Of a stretch of DNA of 14,042 bases, positions 1 to 6,644 are shown one piece after another. The stretch comes from Bacteroidaceae bacterium (GTDB lineage: Bacteria; Bacteroidota; Bacteroidia; Bacteroidales; Bacteroidaceae). Under the pieces are notes generated by a model that was not told the origin of the DNA, ran no database searches, and worked only from the letters and a program-made list of their open reading frames with translations. Every line of letters begins with the position of its first letter. Position 1 is the stretch's first letter. The translations under genes were made by a program, and so were the position numbers. The stretch is from NCBI GenBank assembly GCA_017383665.1, contig JAFNWA010000186.1, positions 1-14,042 of the forward strand. The letters run 5' to 3'.

Positions 1-1
1 A

Positions 2-2509
2 TCGCAACCAAACATAATGTGCGCCACCGTCACAGACTATCCAAGCGTACCACAGCGCGGACTTGTAGAGGGCTACTATGGAAACCCATACAGCGAGGCC
101 GACCGCATGGGACTCCTGAAGATGTTCGGCGAGATGAAGATGAATGTATATATCTACGGCCCCAAGGATGACGCTTACCACAAGAGCAAGTGGCGCGAGG
201 AATACCCTGCCGACCTTGCCAAGAAAATTACAGAGTATGTAAATGTGGCAAAAGCAAATAAGATTGAGTTCATGTGGGCAATCCACCCGGGTGAGGATAT
301 TCAATGGAACGCAACCGACAGAGCAAACATCGTGAACAAACTCAAGGCGATGTGCAAGCTTGGCGTAAGAAGTTTTGCCGTGTTCTGGGATGACCTTTGG
401 GGCGATGACGGAACACACGGCGACGAGCAGGCCGAGCTGATGAACTACATTGCTGCGGAACTGAGAAAAGAGTACCCCGATGTAAAGCCCCTCACAATAT
501 GCCCCACACAATACAACCGCGGTTGGGCAAACGCCATCTACCTGCCTGCACTGGGCGACATAATGGACAGCGACATAAATGTCATGTGGACAGGAAACAG
601 CGTTGTCGATATGATAAACTACGGCGACATGACTTGGATAAACAACCAGATAAAGCGCAAAGCATACATCTGGCTCAACTACCCTGTGAGCGACTACTGC
701 ATCAATCACCTGCTCATGGGCCCCACATACGGCAACGACCTGAATATCGCCGATATGCTCTCTGGTTTCGTTTCAAACCCAATGGAGTATGCCGAGGCAT
801 CTAAGGTTTCGCTTTTCAGCATCGCCGACTACACTTGGAACATGCCTGCATACGACTCAAACGCATCGTGGGAGGCGGCAATGAAGTACCTGATGCCCGA
901 GAACTACGAGGCATTCCGTTTCTTCTGCGAGAACAATGTTGACCTGGGAGCAAACACGCACGGACTGCGCCGAATGGACGAGTCACCCGAATTTGTCAAG
1001 GCAAAAGAGACCTTTAACAGCAAGATAGCAACAGACAGAGAGGCAGCATATGCAGCTGTTGGCGAACAGTTCGACAAACTGGTAAGCACTGCCGAGACTC
1101 TTTTGACAACCGACGAGGCTCAGGCATTGACAAGCGAGATAAAGCCATGGATTGAGTCAATGAAATATCTTGGCCAAAGAGGTGTATGTATAATTGAAAT
1201 GAACGATGCACTTGCAGAAAAAAACCCCGAAAAGTTCATTGATAACTATTTGAAATACAAAGAGTATAACGAGGCACAGGGAGCGTTGCGTTCACGCGAC
1301 TTTGCAGGTTCTCTAAAGGTTGCCACCCCTGTTGTGGGTACAGTACATATTGAACCGTTCGTAAAAGAGGTTATGGGCACACTTGTTGCCGAGTACAAGG
1401 AGAACTACGACTACCGTACCGATGTATTCCCGGCACAGGCTCTTGAGAACGGAACATACCACATCATGTACAACGGCAAATATCTCACTAACAACAATAA
1501 GGCTGCCGGAACAAAGCCTGTTTTCCAAGCCGAGCAGGACAACATCCGTCCACAGCGCCAGGAGTGGAAGATAAGCATCGACCCAAGTACAAACCGTTAC
1601 AAGATTATCAATCTTGAGGACAACCGCTATCTCAACGAAAATGGCAGTTTCACTGTCAGCGACGCCACCAACCCGTACGAGGCTGTATGGCACACATATG
1701 ACATCACACTGCTTGCAAACGGCAAGTATGCAATACAGAACGGCGGCAGCGCAGGCACTGCATTCTGGACCGTAAGCGGCACACAGATACAGAAAGGCAA
1801 CACCACTGCATTGCCCGACAAGTACATATTCGACATCATCCCATTGGGCGGCAAAGCAAATGAGCCATTCATTGACCAAAATGAGACATACTACATTATT
1901 GACGGTAACCGCTACCTCACAAACACCAATGTCAAAGGCAGCGGTGGCACGCCTACATTCAAGGATGTTACAGAGCCGGAAGCAGCACAGGAGTGGAAGA
2001 TAACTCCCGACGCAAACGGCGGCAACTGCTACAAGATTACCAGCAATGCCGACGGTCGTTACATAAACGAGTACGGTGAGTTCGGAACCAACCAGTACTA
2101 TGCCGACTGGAACACCTACCTGCTCACAAGAGTGGGTAACATGTGGTCTATCCAATGGACACAATCGGCAATAAAGAAGGGCGTAAGCTACATTGTGGTA
2201 TCGGGAGACAGACTCGAAGCAAAAGGAGTAGCACGAAACGAGAGCTACACCGTCAAGATTGTGAGAAAAGGTGATGACACATCTGTTGAAAACATTGAGG
2301 ACGAAAAGGCAACATTCAGAATTGAAAACGGCAGCATCACAGCCGGAAGCAATATAAAATCAATGGCCATATACACACCAGAAGGAGAGCTTGTAAAGCA
2401 CTGCGAAGGCAACAGATTATCACTTGCAGGACACTCAAAAGGCAACATGTACATTGTAAAAGCAATAGATGACGATAGTGCCCACATTTACAAGTTTATA
2501 TTGGAGTAA
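2..2509 (+). CDS. GH84 beta-N-acetylglucosaminidase (O-GlcNAcase/hyaluronidase-like), 5'-truncated by window edge
   Basis: Secreted glycosidase predicted to remove terminal beta-linked GlcNAc from glycans by substrate-assisted catalysis. The frame is open to the window edge; the ATG at 17 is probably internal, since the known Bacteroides GH84 enzyme has an N-terminal domain before the segment seen here. Residues are numbered from that ATG. The catalytic barrel spans about 8-330: VEGYYG (17-22), YGPKDD (47-52, substrate-binding Lys50), the catalytic Asp pair D125-D126 in FWDDLWGDD, CPTQYN (162-167), MWTG (190-193), and WLNYPVSDY (219-227) with N221 and D226. These agree with the active-site residues I recall for BtGH84. 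A helical region follows to about 465. Two ricin-like repeats (about 476-611 and 620-749) share GTYHI/ETYYI, YLTN, QEWKI and YKI motifs. The tail (764-830) is described in a finding. The gene ends at a terminator. Family assignment is firm; the exact substrate is not. Confidence 0.93.
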   Translation, partial: SQPNIMCATVTDYPSVPQRGLVEGYYGNPYSEADRMGLLKMFGEMKMNVYIYGPKDDAYHKSKWREEYPADLAKKITEYVNVAKANKIEFMWAIHPGEDIQWNATDRANIVNKLKAMCKLGVRSFAVFWDDLWGDDGTHGDEQAELMNYIAAELRKEYPDVKPLTICPTQYNRGWANAIYLPALGDIMDSDINVMWTGNSVVDMINYGDMTWINNQIKRKAYIWLNYPVSDYCINHLLMGPTYGNDLNIADMLSGFVSNPMEYAEASKVSLFSIADYTWNMPAYDSNASWEAAMKYLMPENYEAFRFFCENNVDLGANTHGLRRMDESPEFVKAKETFNSKIATDREAAYAAVGEQFDKLVSTAETLLTTDEAQALTSEIKPWIESMKYLGQRGVCIIEMNDALAEKNPEKFIDNYLKYKEYNEAQGALRSRDFAGSLKVATPVVGTVHIEPFVKEVMGTLVAEYKENYDYRTDVFPAQALENGTYHIMYNGKYLTNNNKAAGTKPVFQAEQDNIRPQRQEWKISIDPSTNRYKIINLEDNRYLNENGSFTVSDATNPYEAVWHTYDITLLANGKYAIQNGGSAGTAFWTVSGTQIQKGNTTALPDKYIFDIIPLGGKANEPFIDQNETYYIIDGNRYLTNTNVKGSGGTPTFKDVTEPEAAQEWKITPDANGGNCYKITSNADGRYINEYGEFGTNQYYADWNTYLLTRVGNMWSIQWTQSAIKKGVSYIVVSGDRLEAKGVARNESYTVKIVRKGDDTSVENIEDEKATFRIENGSITAGSNIKSMAIYTPEGELVKHCEGNRLSLAGHSKGNMYIVKAIDDDSAHIYKFILE

Positions 2510-2538
2510 AGCTGTAAACATTCACATACAAATCATCG

Positions 2539-2572
2539 GGTAGCGATCCATTTTTGGGGTCGCTACCTTTTT
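2539..2572 (+). terminator. Intrinsic terminator of the GH84 gene
   Basis: An 11-bp stem pairs 2539-2549 (GGTAGCGATCC) with 2557-2567 (GGGTCGCTACC), with one T-G wobble and a 7-nt loop. It is followed directly by five T residues. It lies 30 bp after the GH84 stop codon, which fits a Rho-independent terminator separating that gene from the parA operon. Confidence 0.85.
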
Positions 2573-2728
2573 GAGAGGTTACATAAAAAGAGCTATTTTA
2601 AGGCTTGTGAAGCCCGAAAAAGCACAACGGGCGCTGCATGCGATAGCAGAGAGTGCTTGTAAAGCAATATATCCGCCTTTTTAATAATTATTATATATAG
2701 TTGTTAATAAGTAAGGGGATATTTTCTA
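2573..2728 (+). other. Gene-free spacer with two similar mini-hairpins, function unknown
   Basis: No convincing ORF lies here. Two stem-loops differ by one base in their 11-nt core: GCTTGTGAAGC at 2603-2613 (the first stem extends to GGCTT/AAGCC, 2602-2614) and GCTTGTAAAGC at 2655-2665. Between them GCCCG (2612-2616) can pair with CGGGC (2628-2632), which excludes the first hairpin. A short T run (2678-2682) follows CGCC (2674-2677), which could pair with GGCG (2630-2633). An AT-rich tract follows. It could be a small RNA, the remains of one, or plain spacer. No promoter for it is evident. Confidence 0.3.
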
Positions 2729-2757
2729 TTTGCAACAAACTTTTTTTACTACCTTTG
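2729..2757 (+). promoter_or_regulatory. Bacteroidota-type promoter of the parA operon
   Basis: A TTTG box (2729-2732) and a TACCTTTG box (2750-2757), an exact match to the Bacteroidota -7 consensus TAnnTTTG, are separated by 17 bp. This predicts transcription starting near 2763-2766 and a leader of about 75 nt before the parA ATG. The start codon has no clear Shine-Dalgarno sequence, only an A-rich stretch, which is usual in this phylum. The promoter probably drives all five genes to 8876, because no later gap exceeds 18 bp. Confidence 0.7.
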
Positions 2758-2838
2758 CCAAGTAATATCATGGAGTATTGGCAAAATACGAAACCTAAAG
2801 TATTGTTCTCCGATTTTACACTAAATAATTGAGACAAA

Positions 2839-3603
2839 ATGGGAAAGATTATTGCATTGGCAAACCAAAAAGGCGGCGTAGGCAAAACAACGACAGCGAT
2901 TAACCTTGCAGCATCACTTGCCGCATTTGAAAAGAAAGTATTGGTTATTGACGCCGACCCTCAGGCAAATGCCTCATCGGGTCTTGGCATTGACATAAGA
3001 GAGATTAAAAGTTCAATATACGAATGCCTCATCAACAAGGCAGTTGCAGAGGAGAGCATAATACCCACTTGCGTAAAGGGACTTGACATAATTCCATCGC
3101 ACATTGATCTCGTGGGAGCCGAAATAGAGATGCTCGACATGCCCAATAGAGAGAAAATCATGCGAGAGGCTTTGGCACCAATCAAGGAGAGATATGATTA
3201 TATTCTGATTGATTGTTCACCCTCGCTCGGGCTCATCACTGTCAACTCACTCACCGCCGCAGATTCTGTAGTAATACCGGTGCAGTGCGAGTATTTTGCA
3301 CTCGAGGGTATAAGCAAATTGTTGAACACAATAAAAATCATCAAGTCGAACCTCAACCCCACACTTGACATTGAAGGATTCCTGCTAACAATGTTCAATT
3401 CACGCCTGAGATTGAGTAATCAGGTTTACAACGAAGTTAAAAAACACTTTAGAGAACTGGTATTCAACACTGTCATACAGCGTAACATCAGATTGGGCGA
3501 GGCTCCTAGTATGGGCATCCCTGCACTTATGTATGATGCGGAGTCAACCGGTGCAAAGAATTACTTGTCACTGGCTGAGGAGATTTTGAGCAGAAACAAC
3601 TAA
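2839..3603 (+). CDS. parA: ParA/Soj chromosome-partitioning ATPase
   Basis: A ParA/MinD-superfamily ATPase of 254 residues, the usual length for chromosomal Soj-type proteins. It binds DNA nonspecifically as an ATP dimer and works with ParB to separate newly copied origins. Visible motifs are the deviant Walker A KGGVGKTTT (11-19) with signature Lys11 and catalytic Lys16, the Walker A' motif VLVIDADPQAN (34-44), and Walker B YILIDCSPSLG (121-131) with Asp125. There is no N-terminal helix-turn-helix extension of the kind plasmid ParAs carry, which points to the chromosomal type. The ATG at 2839 gives the standard N terminus and lies about 75 nt after the predicted transcription start. It is the first gene of a five-gene run, 18 bp before parB. 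Confidence 0.96.
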   Translation: MGKIIALANQKGGVGKTTTAINLAASLAAFEKKVLVIDADPQANASSGLGIDIREIKSSIYECLINKAVAEESIIPTCVKGLDIIPSHIDLVGAEIEMLDMPNREKIMREALAPIKERYDYILIDCSPSLGLITVNSLTAADSVVIPVQCEYFALEGISKLLNTIKIIKSNLNPTLDIEGFLLTMFNSRLRLSNQVYNEVKKHFRELVFNTVIQRNIRLGEAPSMGIPALMYDAESTGAKNYLSLAEEILSRNN

Positions 3604-3621
3604 GAAACAAATCCCAAGAAA

Positions 3622-4506
3622 ATGGCAAAACAGAAATTCACACTCGGACGCGGACTTGACGCACTTATCTCGACAGAAGCAGTGCGCACATCGGGTTCAT
3701 CATCAATAGGAGAGATTGAGATAAGCAAAATTTTTGCCAATCCCAACCAGCCACGCCGCGATTTCAATGAAGAGGCACTGCAGGAACTTGCCGACTCCAT
3801 CAGGGAACTTGGCGTCATACAGCCAATCACACTGCGCAAGATGGAAGACGACACCTACCAGATTATTGCAGGTGAGAGACGATTCCGCGCATCACAGCTC
3901 GTGGGAAAGACAACAATCCCTGCATATATTCTCAAGGCCGACGATGAAGACACAATGGAGATGGCTCTCATCGAGAACATACAGCGCGAAGATCTTAATG
4001 CCCTTGAGGTCGCCCTTGCCTACCAACAACTCATTGAGCAACACAATCTCTCACAGGAACAGTTGAGCAAGCGCATAGGCAAGGGACGAGCAACTATTGC
4101 AAACTTCCTGCGTCTGCTCAAACTACCGGCAGCGATACAGATGGCTCTGAAGGAGAAAGTAATAGACATGGGACATGCCAAGGCCCTGCTCTCGCTTGAA
4201 TCACATAGCGAACAGATAAAATTGTTCCACGAGATTGAGAAGAACAATTACACAGTCCGCGAAGTTGAGGAGATTGTGAGACGAATAAAGGAGGGAGAAA
4301 ACACACAGACTGTGACACAGAAGAAAGTTGCAGACAAAAAGCAGGATGCAGTGTATCACCAACTGAAGAAACAGCTTACCAATTTTTTCCAGACACCTGT
4401 ACAGATGACCTGCACAGCCAAAGGCAGTGGAAAAATCAGCATCAAATTCAAGAACGAGAAGGAACTTGAGCGCATTATCTCAATATTTGACAGGCTTAAT
4501 CAATAG
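3622..4506 (+). CDS. parB: ParB/Spo0J chromosome-partitioning CTPase and DNA-binding protein
   Basis: The 294-residue partner of ParA; it binds parS sites, then slides and spreads as a CTP-dependent clamp and can load condensin. The N terminus carries the LGRGLDALI motif (8-16) typical of chromosomal ParB. The ParB/Srx-like CTP-binding domain (about 31-125) contains NPNQPRRDF (40-48), GERRFRA (84-90) and ENIQREDLNALE (118-129). The central helix-turn-helix that reads parS lies at about 143-169 (LSQEQLSKRIGKGRATIANF). A charged linker (about 224-242) leads to a C-terminal dimerization domain (about 245-294). The start lies 18 bp after parA. I found no full palindromic parS in the window; only a partial half-site lies inside parB (see rejected items). 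Confidence 0.96.
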   Translation: MAKQKFTLGRGLDALISTEAVRTSGSSSIGEIEISKIFANPNQPRRDFNEEALQELADSIRELGVIQPITLRKMEDDTYQIIAGERRFRASQLVGKTTIPAYILKADDEDTMEMALIENIQREDLNALEVALAYQQLIEQHNLSQEQLSKRIGKGRATIANFLRLLKLPAAIQMALKEKVIDMGHAKALLSLESHSEQIKLFHEIEKNNYTVREVEEIVRRIKEGENTQTVTQKKVADKKQDAVYHQLKKQLTNFFQTPVQMTCTAKGSGKISIKFKNEKELERIISIFDRLNQ

Positions 4507-4512
4507 AACATT

Positions 4513-5265
4513 GTGACTATCCATAAGTTGACATATAGGTTCACTCTCCTTGTAGCTATGCTTTTTGCTGTGGTTACGGGTGTTTCTGCACAGGTCATGG
4601 AATCGGGTGGTGAAATCAAAGACACCCTTGGCATCAAGCATGAAACACCGTATGAGCCTAATATTCAGGTAATGGACAGCACATATCGGGAAATTACGGC
4701 AGCAACAACTACAAGACGGGACAGTATTGCTGTTGCGAAGAAAACCCCTTCTACCGCCGGAAAAATAAAATTCAGAAAGCCCGACCCCTCAACAGCAACA
4801 TGGCTAGCGCTTGTATTTCCAGGTGGCGGACAGATATATAACCGCAAATTCTGGAAATTGCCTATCGTTTATGGTGGCTTTGTCGGGTGTCTATATGCCT
4901 ACAACTGGAACGGACAGATGTACAAAGATTACAGGCAGGCCTATCTTGACATCATGGACAGTGACCCCAACACCGATTCCTACAAGGACTTTTTCCGCCC
5001 AGGTTACAATTTTGAAGCAAACAAAGAGTACCTGACCGACCTGTTCAAAAAAAGGAAAGACCGTTACCGCCGTTGGCGCGACCTGAGTATTTTCTCTTTC
5101 ATCGGTGTATATGCACTTTCGATAATTGATGCCTATGTAGATGCTCAACTTTCTCATTTTGACATAAGTGAAGATATACATTTGAGCATTGAACCACAGA
5201 TAATAAACAGCAAGCAACCAATGGAGAGCGACTGTTATGGTTTAAACCTGAATATAAGTTTCTGA
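4513..5265 (+). CDS. DUF5683 domain-containing exported or membrane protein
   Basis: Function unknown; 250 residues. It begins with an apparent signal peptide (about 1-26) with a hydrophobic core TLLVAMLFAVVTGV and a likely cleavage after VSA. A low-complexity linker (27-88) follows. The DUF5683 core is about 90-215, opening with KPDPSTATWLALVFPGGGQIYNR (in two parts at 89-111), a glycine-rich hydrophobic hairpin (97-131), then a charged segment (178-190) and a second hydrophobic stretch (191-206). The only good start is GTG at 4513: the in-frame TAG at 4504 blocks extension upstream, and the next ATG (4558) would cut into the signal peptide. It begins 6 bp after parB and ends 4 bp before the transglycosylase gene, so it is probably co-transcribed and translationally coupled. 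Its position suggests an envelope role tied to segregation or wall turnover, which is inference. Confidence 0.85.
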   Translation: MTIHKLTYRFTLLVAMLFAVVTGVSAQVMESGGEIKDTLGIKHETPYEPNIQVMDSTYREITAATTTRRDSIAVAKKTPSTAGKIKFRKPDPSTATWLALVFPGGGQIYNRKFWKLPIVYGGFVGCLYAYNWNGQMYKDYRQAYLDIMDSDPNTDSYKDFFRPGYNFEANKEYLTDLFKKRKDRYRRWRDLSIFSFIGVYALSIIDAYVDAQLSHFDISEDIHLSIEPQIINSKQPMESDCYGLNLNISF

Positions 5266-5269
5266 CAAC

Positions 5270-6640
5270 ATGAAAAAGACTATTGCAACAATATTTACAC
5301 TTATTGCTCTCGTTGCCATGCATTCGTGCAGCCTGTTCAAGACAACAGCAACACCTAAACAGACAGGAGATGAGGGCCATGAGACCGACAGTGTGTGGAT
5401 GCTCTACACCGAGTCTCCTCGCTATAATGCAACAAATCTCAGGTATGAGATAGACCTTGACACAATGACCGGTTCTGGGTATTCATTCGAAATACCAGAA
5501 AGCATGAATGCCAACATTGACAGTTTGCTGAACAGTTGGCAGGCACGCAACATGTTGCGCAAGCTTGACTGTGACGGTTCGGAATGGGAAAAGATTACCA
5601 TAACGGACACGATGTATGCAAAGCGACTTGCAAGCATGCCCACAATTGTCCGCATGCCCTACAATAACATGGTGCGCAGCTGCATTGACCGCTACACCAA
5701 GAAGGGGCGTTCACAGGTTTCGTTTCTACTTGGCATATCCGAGCTCTACTTTCCAATCATTGAAGAAGAGATTGACCGCATTGGAGTTCCATACGAGTTG
5801 AAATACCTGCCAATTATAGAATCGGCACTGAACCCCAAGGCTGCATCAAGAATGGGAGCAAAAGGTTTGTGGCAATTTATGTTTGGTACTAGCAAACTTT
5901 ATGGTTTGAAGACCAACAACTATGTCGATGAGCGCCTGGATCCGATAAAGTCAACCCAGGCAGCCCTGTTATATCTCAAGGATTTGCATGAGATGTTCCA
6001 GAGTTGGGAACTTGCCATTGCCGCCTACAACTGCGGTCCCGGTAACATCAAGAAAGCCATAAAGCGTTCTGGTGGCAGTACAGATTTTTGGAAGATTTAC
6101 CCATGGCTACCCAAAGAGACTCGCGGATACCTGCCGGGGTTCATTGCCGCAAACTACATCATGACCTTCTACGAAGATCATGGAATATGTCCAATGGAAC
6201 CAAACATACCCATAGCCACAGACACAATACATATAAACAAGAATCTCCACTTCAAACAGATAGCAGAAGTATGCAATGTGGATATTGAGGAAATCAGAGC
6301 GCTTAATCCGCAATACCTCAAGGATATCATCCCCGGCGAGAACGAGACATATATCCTACGCCTCACCAACGACAATATAACAAAATTCATTGAGAAGGAG
6401 GATACGGTGTACAAACACAATGCAGAAAAGTATTTCCCCAAGGTGGATATTGACAAGATGCTCAAGGAGGCAAAAGAAAACAACGGGGCAGGCAACCTCA
6501 TCCGCCACAAAATCAAGAACGGAGAGACACTTGGCGGCATAGCCCTGAAGTACAGAGTTTCTGTGAAGCAGATTATGAAGTGGAACAACATGAAAAACTC
6601 CAATATTCGTGCCGGCAAGTATCTGAAAATATACAAGTAA
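5270..6640 (+). CDS. mltD: MltD-like membrane-bound lytic murein transglycosylase with LysM domain
   Basis: Predicted lipoprotein (456 residues) that cleaves the MurNAc-GlcNAc bond of peptidoglycan non-hydrolytically, giving 1,6-anhydro ends. The N terminus is a lipoprotein signal with candidate lipidated Cys20 in AMHSC, loose compared with the enterobacterial lipobox but acceptable in Bacteroidota. The SLT catalytic domain spans about 160-290: catalytic Glu184 in PIIESALNP, GAKGLWQFM (196-204) and AYNCGPGNIKKAI (252-264). A degenerate repeat (about 318-365, HINKNLHFKQIAEVCNVD) may be a first LysM-like module. A clear LysM, which binds glycan chains, is C-terminal (about 411-455: IKNGETLGGIALKYRVS, then IMKWNNMKN). 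It is 4 bp after the DUF5683 gene and 4 bp before rel. The symbol is by architecture; the phylum's naming varies. Confidence 0.9.
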   Translation: MKKTIATIFTLIALVAMHSCSLFKTTATPKQTGDEGHETDSVWMLYTESPRYNATNLRYEIDLDTMTGSGYSFEIPESMNANIDSLLNSWQARNMLRKLDCDGSEWEKITITDTMYAKRLASMPTIVRMPYNNMVRSCIDRYTKKGRSQVSFLLGISELYFPIIEEEIDRIGVPYELKYLPIIESALNPKAASRMGAKGLWQFMFGTSKLYGLKTNNYVDERLDPIKSTQAALLYLKDLHEMFQSWELAIAAYNCGPGNIKKAIKRSGGSTDFWKIYPWLPKETRGYLPGFIAANYIMTFYEDHGICPMEPNIPIATDTIHINKNLHFKQIAEVCNVDIEEIRALNPQYLKDIIPGENETYILRLTNDNITKFIEKEDTVYKHNAEKYFPKVDIDKMLKEAKENNGAGNLIRHKIKNGETLGGIALKYRVSVKQIMKWNNMKNSNIRAGKYLKIYK

Positions 6641-6644
6641 GGCT

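Noticed and set aside
1313..2164. Long minus-strand open frame (283 codons) opposite the GH84 gene
   Set aside because: It lies fully inside a well-supported gene, has a cysteine- and valine-rich composition typical of antisense reading, and shows no family motif.
4223..4238. parS-like half-site (TGTTCCACG) inside parB
   Set aside because: Only the left half matches the palindrome TGTTCCACGTGGAACA (about 11 of 16 bases); the right half is wrong, and the codons are explained by the ParB protein sequence.
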